Shown here: positions 43,919 to 52,360 of the stretch, piece after piece
How positions within the stretch are numbered: the stretch's first letter is position 1
Layout: each line of letters starts with the position of its first letter
Origin: Deferribacter abyssi
GTDB lineage: Bacteria; Chrysiogenota; Deferribacteres; Deferribacterales; Deferribacteraceae
Assembly: GCF_049472655.1 (NCBI RefSeq)
Contig: NZ_JAQNCS010000001.1
Coordinates: forward strand, 62,001 to 126,000
Length of the DNA stretch: 64,000 nt
Direction: 5' to 3'
Translations under genes and position numbers: made by a program
Notes under the pieces: model-generated
Seen by the model: only the letters and a program-made list of their open reading frames with translations
Database searches by the model: none
Told to the model about the DNA's origin: nothing

Positions 43919-45280
43919 TTGAAAGACAGAATAGATAAGATAAGAAGAAAGTTTGGTGAGTTTCCTTTAACTGTTAAGTTTTTAATATCATCGGTTTTAG
44001 TAATATTTTTTGTATTGATAGTTTTAAATGTTTTGATTTATTTTGATTTTAAAAATTTTTTTATAGCAGTTGATAGAAAAGGTTTTGAAAAGAGATTTAA
44101 AAAATCCTTACTTTCTGCTACTTCATATTATGTGTTTAGAAATAATTGGAATGAAAATATGGATTTTAGTCCGATACTTAACATTTTGAGTAATGAACCT
44201 AATTTAATTGAAGTTATTATTTTTTCTCCTGAAGGTAAAAGGCTGAGTGTTTTGTATAATAAAAATTTATTGAAAAATGAAGTGAAAAGTGAAGGTTTGA
44301 GTAAAGCATTGTCTGGTGAAATAAGTTATTCTATCAAGAAAGTTTTTGATGTAGAAAGTTTTGGTGATATTAAAATACCTGAAGGAACAGAATACGTTCA
44401 AGAAATATATTATCCAGTTGTGTTTGGTGGTGAAGTAAAGGGAGTTGTGGAAATATATAAAGATTTTACCGAGATTATGGATAATATTGATAGTGTTCGT
44501 TATAGAGCAAGTGTTTTTTCATTGTTTGGTTTTATAATTTATGTGTTGTTGTTGTATTATATAGTCAGAAAAATTGATGAAAAAGAAAGGGCTTTAAAAG
44601 AGAAAGTTGTGTATTATGAAAAGCTGTCAATATTAGGGCAGTTTGCCTCAAAAATGGCACATGAAATTGGGACGCCAATGCATGTAATAATGGGTAACAT
44701 TGATTTGATTCAAGAGGTGTATGATGATGATTTTATTAAAAAGCGCTGTGATAATATTGCTAGACAGATTAATAAAATCCAAAATATTATTAGAAATTAT
44801 CTTTATGTTTCAAAAAAACCAGAACCTTCTTATGAAAGTGTAAGATTAAAAGATTTGGTTTCTGATATTTTATCTGATATGAGTTTTATGGTGTCAGAAA
44901 ATATAAGTCTTAAAGCTGATGTTGATGATGTTGTTGTCTTTACAGACAAAGGTTTTGTAGAACAAATATTATACAATTTTATAAAAAATTCAGCTGATAG
45001 TATAGGTGAAAATGTTGGTAGTATTAAGGTGAAAAGTAAAGTTGATGGTGATTTTGTAACAATATATGTGATTGATAATGGTAAGGGTGTTGATGGAAAA
45101 TTAAAAGATAAAATTTTTGATCCTTTTTTTTCTACAAAAAAAACAGGAAAAGGGACTGGCTTGGGGCTTGCTGTATGTAAAGAGTTAGTTGAGGTTTTAG
45201 GAGGGGATATTTTTTGTGAAAGCAAGAATGGTGAAACAATTTTTGGTATAAAAATACCGTTGAAAGGTAAAGATGCTTAA
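43919..45280 (+). CDS. Sensor histidine kinase of the locus, NtrB/ZraS type
   Basis: The 453-residue kinase has a membrane helix near residues 18-40, a periplasmic sensor domain (about 41-190), a second helix (about 198-215), a short coiled region, and a HisKA/HATPase core with the phospho-accepting histidine in MAHEIGTPMHVIMG near 245, N box YNFIKNSADSI near 352, G1 VIDNGKG and G2 GTGLGLAVCKE near 420. TTG 43919 is the likely start, inside the GGTGATGAG region after the lipoprotein stop. It overlaps the RpoN activator by 8 bases, so the two form a two-component pair. The signal is not known. Confidence 0.85.
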   Translation: MKDRIDKIRRKFGEFPLTVKFLISSVLVIFFVLIVLNVLIYFDFKNFFIAVDRKGFEKRFKKSLLSATSYYVFRNNWNENMDFSPILNILSNEPNLIEVIIFSPEGKRLSVLYNKNLLKNEVKSEGLSKALSGEISYSIKKVFDVESFGDIKIPEGTEYVQEIYYPVVFGGEVKGVVEIYKDFTEIMDNIDSVRYRASVFSLFGFIIYVLLLYYIVRKIDEKERALKEKVVYYEKLSILGQFASKMAHEIGTPMHVIMGNIDLIQEVYDDDFIKKRCDNIARQINKIQNIIRNYLYVSKKPEPSYESVRLKDLVSDILSDMSFMVSENISLKADVDDVVVFTDKGFVEQILYNFIKNSADSIGENVGSIKVKSKVDGDFVTIYVIDNGKGVDGKLKDKIFDPFFSTKKTGKGTGLGLAVCKELVEVLGGDIFCESKNGETIFGIKIPLKGKDA

Positions 45281-46562
45281 AGTTTTAATTGTAGACGATG
45301 ATAAAAATTCTAGAGAAGTAATAAAGCTTGCTCTTGAACGAATTTATCAAGTCGAGGTTGCACTTAATGGTATACATGCATTGGAATTAATGAAAAAAAA
45401 CAATTATGATGTAGTGATATGTGATTATATAATGAATGAAGTAGATGGTATAGAAGTTCTTAAAAAGATGCGTAAATCTGGGAATAATGCAGTTTTTATA
45501 CTGATTACGGCATTTGGCTCTAGTGATACTGCCATAAAAGCAATACAAGAGGGAGCTTTTGAATACCTCAGTAAACCTTTTAAAATGAGTAAATTAAAAC
45601 AAATTTTGGCTGAAATAGAAAAAAGTCTTTCAGAGAAGAAGAAAGAGGAAGCTGTTGAAACGAATAAAGATTTTGAGGATGAACAAATTATAGCTGATTC
45701 ACCGGTCTTTTTGGAAGTTTTGAAACAAATGGCTAGAATAGCTTCATCTGATGTACCTGTTTTAATTACAGGGGAAAGTGGAGTGGGAAAAGAAGTAGTT
45801 GCAAAAAGTATACATAAATATAGTAAAAGAAAAAAAGGCCCTTTTGTGGCTGTAAATTGCAATGCCATTCCACCATCACTTCTTGAGTCAGAGCTTTTTG
45901 GTTATGAAAAAGGTGCTTTTACTGGAGCAGATAAAAGTAAGCCAGGTTATTTTGAACAGGCACAGAAAGGGACACTTTTTTTAGATGAAATAGGTGATTT
46001 AGAATTTGACTTGCAGGTAAAACTTTTGAGGGTATTACAAGAAAATTGTGTTAGAAGAGTTGGTGGGATGAAGGATATTAAATTAGATGTCAGATATATT
46101 TTTGCTACGAATGTTGATTTAGAACAAAAGGTTGCTGAAGGTAAATTTAGAGCGGATTTGTATTATAGGCTAAAAGTGGCTGAAGTAAGAGTTCCACCTT
46201 TAAGGGAGAGGACAGAAGATATTATCCCATTAGCAAATTATTTCATTAAAAAATACAATTTTTATAACAGAGAGATTAGGTTAAGTCAGGGGGCTGAAAG
46301 ATTATTATTGAAATATAGATTTCCAGGAAATGTTAGAGAACTTGAGAATATTATAAGGGCAAGTTTGATAAAGGCAAGATACACCGGTGTTATAATGCCT
46401 AGTGACTTGGGATTGAAAGAAGAGCATATAAGAGAGTTGAATCGAGAAGAGGTATTAGATGCCTTAAAAAAGGCGGGGAATAATAGGAAAAAAGCTGCGG
46501 AAATTTTAGGTATTAGCAGGGCTACACTTTATAGATTGCTAAAAAAATTTTCAATAGATTAA
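45273..46562 (+). CDS. Sigma54-dependent response regulator (NtrC family)
   Basis: The 429-residue activator has a receiver domain (about 1-120; aspartate in VICDYIMNEVDG near 51), an AAA+ domain (about 140-375) with Walker A GESGVGKEVV near 167, the sigma54-contacting loop GAFTGADKSKPG near 212 and Walker B GTLFLDEIGDL near 233, and a Fis-type helix-turn-helix (about 388-429, NRKKAAEILGISRATLYRLL). The GAFTGA loop shows it acts on RpoN. Four -24/-12 promoters in this locus are its obvious targets. It ends unit B. Confidence 0.93.
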   Translation: MLKVLIVDDDKNSREVIKLALERIYQVEVALNGIHALELMKKNNYDVVICDYIMNEVDGIEVLKKMRKSGNNAVFILITAFGSSDTAIKAIQEGAFEYLSKPFKMSKLKQILAEIEKSLSEKKKEEAVETNKDFEDEQIIADSPVFLEVLKQMARIASSDVPVLITGESGVGKEVVAKSIHKYSKRKKGPFVAVNCNAIPPSLLESELFGYEKGAFTGADKSKPGYFEQAQKGTLFLDEIGDLEFDLQVKLLRVLQENCVRRVGGMKDIKLDVRYIFATNVDLEQKVAEGKFRADLYYRLKVAEVRVPPLRERTEDIIPLANYFIKKYNFYNREIRLSQGAERLLLKYRFPGNVRELENIIRASLIKARYTGVIMPSDLGLKEEHIRELNREEVLDALKKAGNNRKKAAEILGISRATLYRLLKKFSID

Positions 46563-46701
46563 AATAAATAATATTGTATTATAGGCACTTGAAATGGCGG
46601 TTCTTTTTTGCTACCTCTCAAAAGTGATGGCAATACAATCCTGGGTATTGATATTGATACAAAATTGTCGTTTTTATTGATTCAAATTTTTTGTTGTAAC
46701 A

Positions 46702-46783
46702 TGTCTCATCGTGTCTCACTTATGTCTCAATTGTGTCTCATATCCTACAGGTTTTGTAGCATATATGTCTCACGCATGTCTCA
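46702..46783 (+). repeat. Six helically phased TGTCTCA direct repeats
   Basis: TGTCTCA occurs at 46702, 46712, 46723, 46734, 46766 and 46777 (start positions), spaced 10, 11, 11, 32 and 11 bases. The gap of 32 equals about three helical turns, so all six face one side of the DNA. They lie about 300-380 bases upstream of the predicted transcription start at 47085. They are all in the same orientation and no inverted copy was seen. A multimeric regulator binding site is the likeliest meaning. Confidence 0.7.
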
Positions 46784-47059
46784 TTTTTTGTATTTTGTAT
46801 ACAGATTTAATAATATGTGTGTGATAATTTGTTAACTAAAAAGTTCAAAAGGAATTGTTTTTAATTTAAAAAAATAGAAATTACTTATATGTAAGTAGGT
46901 TAAGGATTGTGAGTTTATAGTTGTTCATTTGGATATTACTAGAGATATTAATAAAGTATGAAGTTTGATTTGAGTTGATTATACACAAAAAAAATATAAA
47001 CGAAAAATAGTGTGGATCATAAAATCATAACAGTTTAGTAGGAAAAGCAAAATTATTTT

Positions 47060-47073
47060 GGCACAAATAATGC
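47060..47073 (+). promoter_or_regulatory. Sigma54 (-24/-12) promoter of cytochrome unit C
   Basis: TTTTGGCACA then AATA then ATGCTA places GG at 47060-47061 and GC at 47072-47073 with 10 bases between. Predicted start about 47085, giving a 36-base leader with SD AGGAGG before ATG 47121. Confidence 0.8.
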
Positions 47074-47120
47074 TAATAGTACACAAAAGCTAAAGGCTAA
47101 AACAAGTAGGAGGTAAAGAC

Positions 47121-47726
47121 ATGAAAAAATTATTAATTTTATTAGCTTTATTGGTGGTACCGGTTCTAACATTTGCTGGAGTTGCTGGGACAGCTCATGA
47201 CTTTTCGCAAAATAGTGCATCTGCTGTTTATGGTGGGACAGCATGTGGTGGATGTCATAAGCCACACAACGCGGGTACTTTAATTCCTCTGTGGAATGAC
47301 AGTAACTCTTTTGATGGGACATATTCAGCTTATACTTCTCCAACAGATTCTCTTAATGCTACTCCATCTAGTACATTGGGAGATATTTCAAAAGCGTGTA
47401 TGGCATGTCATGATGGTATGATTAATGATGCGAGCGGACCAGGTACAGCTTTGACAGCAGCAAAAGCTACTGTAACAGTTGGGCTTGATATTGATTATGC
47501 AACTAAACCTAATGGTCAACACCCTGTATCCATTCAGTATGTAGATAATGGGACAGCTACTTCGTTGAAGTCGTTAGCAAGTGTTAAGGCTGCAGGATTT
47601 AAATTTTATGGGACATCAGGTGATATTCTTGAGTGTGGTACATGTCATAACCCTCATGACAATACTAATGGTGACTTTTTAAGGGCTGCGAAAGCTTCGT
47701 TGTGTCAAACATGTCATAACAATTAA
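47121..47726 (+). CDS. Tetraheme c-type cytochrome, OmcE-like; candidate nanowire subunit
   Basis: The 201-residue protein has a signal peptide (1-19, ending TFAG) and four CXXCH motifs (CGGCH, CMACH, CGTCH, CQTCH near 42, 92, 173 and 194). The module CHKPHNAG..PLWN, ACMACHDG, then ECGTCHNPHD is like Geobacter OmcE and related extracellular tetrahemes. Its composition differs from neighbours: rich in Ala, Gly, Thr and Ser, with about 5% lysine against about 14% in the paralogue at 48569, as expected for an abundant secreted structural protein. It has its own sigma54 promoter and a large hairpin after its stop. Filament formation is a hypothesis. Confidence 0.8.
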   Translation: MKKLLILLALLVVPVLTFAGVAGTAHDFSQNSASAVYGGTACGGCHKPHNAGTLIPLWNDSNSFDGTYSAYTSPTDSLNATPSSTLGDISKACMACHDGMINDASGPGTALTAAKATVTVGLDIDYATKPNGQHPVSIQYVDNGTATSLKSLASVKAAGFKFYGTSGDILECGTCHNPHDNTNGDFLRAAKASLCQTCHNN

Positions 47727-47739
47727 TTAGCTGACGGAT

Positions 47740-47787
47740 AAGCTTTTATGCTAGGGGAGATGAAGGTCTCCCCCTGTATAAAGGCTT
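47740..47787 (+). terminator. Extended hairpin between the tetraheme and pentaheme genes
   Basis: An inner stem GGGGAGA (47754-47760) with TCTCCCC (47767-47773) is nested in an outer stem AAGCTTTTA (47740-47748) with TAAAGGCTT (47779-47787, one G-T pair). There is no T run after it. It could partly terminate transcription or protect the 3' end of the tetraheme message from decay, raising its level over downstream genes. Confidence 0.6.
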
Positions 47788-47805
47788 TATTGAGAGAGGG
47801 GTTTA

Positions 47806-48489
47806 ATGGATAAAAGGTGGATTTTGCTTTCTATATTGATGTTTGTTGTTTTTATGGTAGGCAATCTATATGCATCAGGTTGTTCGACTTATAACTGCCA
47901 TGTTAGTTCTATTAATGGTGTGCAGGTTAAGAATGGCCCTCATTATTTTTATCGTTCAGATGGTGTAGATGAATCTCCGTGTGCTCCTTGTCACAAGCCT
48001 CACAATGCAGGCAATAAAATACCGCTATGGAATGATACTAACCAATATGATGATGGGGCTGCATATACAAAATATGTTAGTCCTTTTGGGACATTAGATA
48101 ATATTCAGGATAATACAATAAATTCCCCTTCTGAGGCATGTATGGCATGTCATGATGGTATGTCTGAGAGTACTGGGTTTACAGGTGCTTACTTTGAGGC
48201 GTATTTAATGGGTGTATTGACAATTGATTATGCAAAATCAAATCATCCAATTGGAGTTGTCTATGATTATACTAAAGATACAGGATTGAATAGCAACGTA
48301 TCTAATGGTTGGGTAAATGGAGTGAATGGTAAGTTTAAGCTTATTAATGGCAAGGTGGAATGTCTTACATGTCATGACCCGCATAAAGGAGTAGTGGGAA
48401 CAAGCTTTACCTCATATAAGCATGTGGAAAAATTATTGAGAACTACAGATGAGAAAACCTTTTGCGGTGAGTGTCACATAAATAAATAG
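47806..48489 (+). CDS. Pentaheme c-type cytochrome related to the tetraheme
   Basis: The 227-residue exported protein (signal peptide about 1-22) has one CX4CH near its N-terminus (CSTYNCH near 25) and four CXXCH motifs. The phrases CHKPHNAGNKIPLWNDTN and EACMACHDGMS closely match the 47121 protein, so it is a paralogue with one extra heme at the front. SD GAGAGGGG precedes ATG 47806. It may be a cap, adaptor or minor subunit for a filament of the tetraheme, but that is inference. Confidence 0.8.
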   Translation: MDKRWILLSILMFVVFMVGNLYASGCSTYNCHVSSINGVQVKNGPHYFYRSDGVDESPCAPCHKPHNAGNKIPLWNDTNQYDDGAAYTKYVSPFGTLDNIQDNTINSPSEACMACHDGMSESTGFTGAYFEAYLMGVLTIDYAKSNHPIGVVYDYTKDTGLNSNVSNGWVNGVNGKFKLINGKVECLTCHDPHKGVVGTSFTSYKHVEKLLRTTDEKTFCGECHINK

Positions 48490-48568
48490 CAGTTTGTTAA
48501 AATTTGTGCTAATATTATATTTATAAAAGGCTTGATTATAAAAATTTAAATTTTGATTATGGAAAAAT

Positions 48569-49087
48569 ATGACAAAGAATATTGTATTAATATTGATAGT
48601 TTTTTTGTTTTTTTGTCAATCAATATATGCTAAAGAATCACCTCATAATTTTAAATTCTTAGGATCAAGTTTCAGTAAAAGTTACTGCAGTTTTTGCCAT
48701 AAGCTAAGGAAATCATATGAAATAAAACCAATATGGGGTAAATCAAAATCATATAAATATATAACACCAAATCTATATGAAAATAGGAAGCAAACAGCTA
48801 TAGAAATTAAAAAACTGTATGATGAAATATCTGCTGTATGTATATCATGTCATACAAATTATATTGAACATAGTAAAAGTTTTCATCCAATTAATGTTGA
48901 TATTAGAAGTTCTTTAAATAATATTAAGAAAATAAAGATAAACAATAAAAAAGTTAACAATAAGCTTCCGTTGTATAAAAATGGTTTTTTAATGGCTTGT
49001 CCTACTTGCCATGATCCTCATACGAAAAAAATTAAGCTTTTAAGAGATACTCCATCGCGTATTTGTTTAGACTGTCATGATAGGTGA
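48569..49087 (+). CDS. Tetraheme c-type cytochrome, lysine-rich paralogue
   Basis: The 172-residue exported protein (signal peptide 1-21) has four CXXCH motifs near 40, 90, 144 and 164. It keeps the module order of the 47121 protein (SPHNFKFLG, CHKLRKS..PIWG, HPINVDI, CPTCHDPHT) but has lost the CHDG phrase and is strongly basic in the middle (KKIKINNKKVNNK). The stop overlaps the frame of the barrel gene. Only a weak SD (GGA) precedes ATG 48569. A periplasmic partner of the barrel, delivering electrons into it, is a reasonable guess. Confidence 0.76.
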   Translation: MTKNIVLILIVFLFFCQSIYAKESPHNFKFLGSSFSKSYCSFCHKLRKSYEIKPIWGKSKSYKYITPNLYENRKQTAIEIKKLYDEISAVCISCHTNYIEHSKSFHPINVDIRSSLNNIKKIKINNKKVNNKLPLYKNGFLMACPTCHDPHTKKIKLLRDTPSRICLDCHDR

Positions 49088-49089
49088 TT

Positions 49090-51465
49090 ATGTTTATTAG
49101 AAAGTACCTTTTTATTTTGTTTTTTGTGTTTTCTTACAATGTATATGCTGGTTACTTATCTCTAAATACGGGTGTTGAAACGCAGTTTAAATCTTATTCT
49201 AGATCAGAAGACAATAGTAGTAAGTATTATGAAGGAAGCCAAGTGGATAAATTGTTTTTAAATACTGATTATAAAAGAGATTTTTTAAGAGGTAGATTGG
49301 GTAGCCTTAGATTGAATCTAAATTTGGATCAGTATAATATGAACTATTTTGAAAATGTGAAACCAAAAGTATCATTCCCTTTTACATCTAATTCTGATGC
49401 AAAGAATACAGAAGACTTCGATTATTCTTTAAATGGGAAGTTGAATTTTAGGATACCTAAAAAAAATATAGAGTTTTATGTGGAGTATTCAGATAATAAA
49501 GCATTGGATGTCAATAGTGAAAAGTATTTTAATTCATTGCCAAAAATTAAAGCTGATATTAGTGAATTAGAAGGGATTAATACCTCTTTAAGTAACTATA
49601 ATCGTAATAAAATGCAAAATTACTATTTTTATAAATACGGAAAAATTAATTTTATGGCTAATTATACTGAGTACAGTTATAAAAAAATATTAGAAACTGA
49701 TTCTAACTATTTAACAAAAGAGGCTCATAAAAAAGTGGGAATAGATATAAAAAACCTTGTAGGATTTAATTATAAGCAGGAAATTAAAGAATTTAATCTT
49801 GGTGAAGAGAATTCAGATAAAAAAACGTATACGTTTGGATTGGTTGACTCATTTGGTTTTCCAACATTGTTAAAGTTTAAAAATTTAAAAATAGAAGGGT
49901 TTGGCAAACTTACTGATGAAGATTATAAAGGTAATATATACAATAATAGATATTATAAGTTGTCAACAAATATTACAGAAGGAAAGCATAGCGTTACAGG
50001 TACATACACTTATGAATACAATGAAGACAAATATATTAATGATATTAGTACAACTCACAACATTTCGGGTAATTATGATTATAGCTCAAAAGATTTTGAT
50101 TTTTATACAAATATAATTCTTACGAAGGAGAATCTAAAGGTTGCAAGCATAGATGAAGGCATTTTTTCTTATAATGAGTTGAACACTATTTTGAGCAATG
50201 GAATTTATGGTAGTGGTTATATCTTAATTAAGAATATTGGTTCTAATGCAGTAACATTAGATTTAAGTGGTGTTATTATTGATGGCGAGAATTCAAGTCT
50301 TGGTATAGTCATACTTAATCCTGTGGATACTTATCTACTGAACTTTAATGAATCAATTGAAGGTCAGCTCAGTGTTTTAACAGGAGATTCAAATGATCTA
50401 ACTTTGTCTGTACAAAGAGATGCAGGTTATGAGTACAACAAAAATAAATATGAGATAAGAAGTGGGTATTATCTTAAATATTTTGAAACTATAAAAAGCA
50501 AACTAGATATTGAATATTATGAGACTGAGAAGAATAAAGTTTATGATCCTTCAAATAGATTTAAAGATGAGAAAGAAAGTAGATTCAGCTTAGATAAACT
50601 ATTTGAGATTCGTCCGTATAATTTAATATTTGATAAAGAGTTTAGGTATGAAAGAAGAGATGAATATAGCAGTTATACAGAAAAGTATCATGTTATATCT
50701 AAAGATGGTTATTTTACTTTGAATAAAAAGTTTTATTTGGAAAGTAACTATAAAAAAGATCGTTTTGGGAATTCACAGGATAAAGTATTTTATAGTTTTT
50801 TATTGAATATGGAAATAAAGGATAAAAACTATAAAATATCTTTTTATCCAAAAAAAGAATATGAAAAACAAAAAAATATCTATAAAAAAAATACTACGAT
50901 ATATGATTTGAAAATTAAATATAAATATCATAACTTGATGACTTATTACAAAGAAGAAAAAACCGATTATCAGGGTATAATTACTAAAGTAGATAGAGAA
51001 AAAAGAGTGAATTATCAGCTAAATGCAAGAAATATTCTGTTAGATTTAAAGTATAGAGAGAACGATAGAGATTATAAATTGCAGCTTTACAATGCTAATT
51101 TGAAGCTGATTAAATATAGAAGCTTTCCTGTTGTTAAACCATATGCTATACTTGAATTGGGGTTTGAAAGAGAAAGAGATAATTCGATTGGCGAATTTAA
51201 AAAAGATGACTATATTATTGTTAAAGTATCATATACACCTACTGATAGATTAACTGCAATATTTGCATTTGAGAAGCAAATTGATAGAGAAAAAAACAAA
51301 GGATTAGATTACGAATGTGCAGTGAGCTATAAAACAAGAGTGTTTAAAATGGCTTTAGGATATAGAAAAAATAATACCATAATGGATGGTGTAAGGAGAG
51401 TAGAACATGAAGTATATTTTGAGTTGCGTAAAAATTTTGGTTTTTATTACGGTACTCGTTCATAG
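49090..51465 (+). CDS. Predicted outer-membrane beta-barrel, possible electron conduit porin
   Basis: The mature protein of about 770 residues follows a signal peptide (FIRKYLFILFFVFSYNVYA). It is built from many short alternating segments rich in Tyr, Phe, Lys, Asn and Asp, without any heme motif, and ends with VYFELRKNFGFYYGTRS, typical of long bacterial barrels. It is flanked by exported multiheme cytochromes (tetraheme 3 bases upstream) and followed by a PpiC-type foldase, the context of porin-cytochrome conduits such as MtrB or OmbB, although I see no direct sequence match to either. ATG 49090 is preferred to GTG 49084. Confidence 0.7.
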   Translation: MFIRKYLFILFFVFSYNVYAGYLSLNTGVETQFKSYSRSEDNSSKYYEGSQVDKLFLNTDYKRDFLRGRLGSLRLNLNLDQYNMNYFENVKPKVSFPFTSNSDAKNTEDFDYSLNGKLNFRIPKKNIEFYVEYSDNKALDVNSEKYFNSLPKIKADISELEGINTSLSNYNRNKMQNYYFYKYGKINFMANYTEYSYKKILETDSNYLTKEAHKKVGIDIKNLVGFNYKQEIKEFNLGEENSDKKTYTFGLVDSFGFPTLLKFKNLKIEGFGKLTDEDYKGNIYNNRYYKLSTNITEGKHSVTGTYTYEYNEDKYINDISTTHNISGNYDYSSKDFDFYTNIILTKENLKVASIDEGIFSYNELNTILSNGIYGSGYILIKNIGSNAVTLDLSGVIIDGENSSLGIVILNPVDTYLLNFNESIEGQLSVLTGDSNDLTLSVQRDAGYEYNKNKYEIRSGYYLKYFETIKSKLDIEYYETEKNKVYDPSNRFKDEKESRFSLDKLFEIRPYNLIFDKEFRYERRDEYSSYTEKYHVISKDGYFTLNKKFYLESNYKKDRFGNSQDKVFYSFLLNMEIKDKNYKISFYPKKEYEKQKNIYKKNTTIYDLKIKYKYHNLMTYYKEEKTDYQGIITKVDREKRVNYQLNARNILLDLKYRENDRDYKLQLYNANLKLIKYRSFPVVKPYAILELGFERERDNSIGEFKKDDYIIVKVSYTPTDRLTAIFAFEKQIDREKNKGLDYECAVSYKTRVFKMALGYRKNNTIMDGVRRVEHEVYFELRKNFGFYYGTRS

Positions 51466-52360
51466 TAACTTGTTGTTTGCACAAGAAAAGATTATTGCTA
51501 TTGTGAATGGAGAAAAAATACATTACTTTGAGGTAAAAACGTTTTTAAATAAAGTTATCCCCATTGGTAAATTTCATGTTCAGAGTTTAAATAAAAAAGA
51601 ATTTTGGGATGAAGCAATAGAGTCAGCAGTTAATGCAAGAACAATAGTTCTTTATTTGAAAAAAAATAAACCTAAATTATATGAGAAGGTTGATAATAAA
51701 GCTAAAGAGATTGTAGATGTAATTAAGAAACGTTTTAAAAGTAATGAAGATTATATCAAAGCCTTGAATGAGAATGGTATAAGTGAAAACATATTGATTG
51801 ATACTTATAGAGATTTGAATGTTAAAGAAATTATTAAAGAAGAAATTTTTAAAGAAAAAATTAGTGATGATATTTTAAAAAATTATTATGACAACAATCT
51901 TGGTATGTTTAGTACAGGAGCGTTTTATATTGTAAAAAATTGCCTTATTGAGGCAGATGCTCGTGAATTGAATCCAAAACAAATGGAAGAAAAGAAAAAA
52001 GAAGCTGAAAAAATTTTATTACTCATAAAAGAAGGAGATAAAAAGGTTTGGAGTAAGTGTAATAAAGGGAAATATCCTGATGAAGACAAAGTGTATAAAT
52101 TTAGTAAAAATTATCCTGTAGATAAAATTTTCTCATTAAAAGTAGGGGATGTAGGAGGTCCTTATAAAAATATTTATGGGTATTTGATTGTTAAAGTTAT
52201 AGATGAAAAACCTTCAGAGGTTGTGCCTTATAAAGAGATTAAGAGTGAAATAGAAAGATTAATGAAGCAAAGGAAGTTTAAAGATTATTATAAAGAAATT
52301 TTAAAGAGAGCTAAAGATGAAGCAACTATTAAAATTTTTGATAATAATAATTCTCGTTAG
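51407..52360 (+). CDS. Exported PpiC/SurA-type peptidyl-prolyl isomerase
   Basis: The 317-residue protein has a signal peptide (1-25), a SurA-like N-terminal helical domain (IIAIVNGEKIHYFEVKTFL near 28) and a parvulin-type domain (about 165-275) with FSLKVGDVGGPYKNIYGYLIVKVIDEKP near 240. It starts inside the barrel gene, overlapping by 59 bases, yet ATG 51407 has SD AAGGAGAG, so the start is credible. It probably helps the adjacent barrel or the exported cytochromes to fold in the periplasm. Confidence 0.8.
   Translation: MKYILSCVKILVFITVLVHSNLLFAQEKIIAIVNGEKIHYFEVKTFLNKVIPIGKFHVQSLNKKEFWDEAIESAVNARTIVLYLKKNKPKLYEKVDNKAKEIVDVIKKRFKSNEDYIKALNENGISENILIDTYRDLNVKEIIKEEIFKEKISDDILKNYYDNNLGMFSTGAFYIVKNCLIEADARELNPKQMEEKKKEAEKILLLIKEGDKKVWSKCNKGKYPDEDKVYKFSKNYPVDKIFSLKVGDVGGPYKNIYGYLIVKVIDEKPSEVVPYKEIKSEIERLMKQRKFKDYYKEILKRAKDEATIKIFDNNNSR

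Larger units (their letters stand above)
46563..47120. other. 558-base intergenic region with heptamer array before unit C
   Basis: No credible gene is present; a 75-codon frame at 46608-46835 lacks an SD, has no family resemblance and is disrupted in character by the repeats it spans. The region holds six TGTCTCA heptamers (46702-46783), a small palindrome ACTTA-TATG-TAAGT near 46883-46896 and the sigma54 promoter at 47060-47073. The rest is AT-rich with nothing I can name. Confidence 0.6.

Noticed and set aside
46702..46783. Possible CRISPR-like repeats
   Set aside because: The unit is only 7 bases on a 10-11 base spacing, far too short for repeat and spacer; phasing points to protein binding.
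46608..46835. 75-codon open frame in the intergenic region before unit C
   Set aside because: No SD, no recognisable domain, and its sequence is partly dictated by the TGTCTCA repeats; I treat the stretch as regulatory DNA.
48500..48520. Possible fifth sigma54 promoter before the 48569 tetraheme gene
   Set aside because: Spacing to a GC is right but the -24 region reads GTTAAA instead of GGCAC, so it does not meet the minimum GG.
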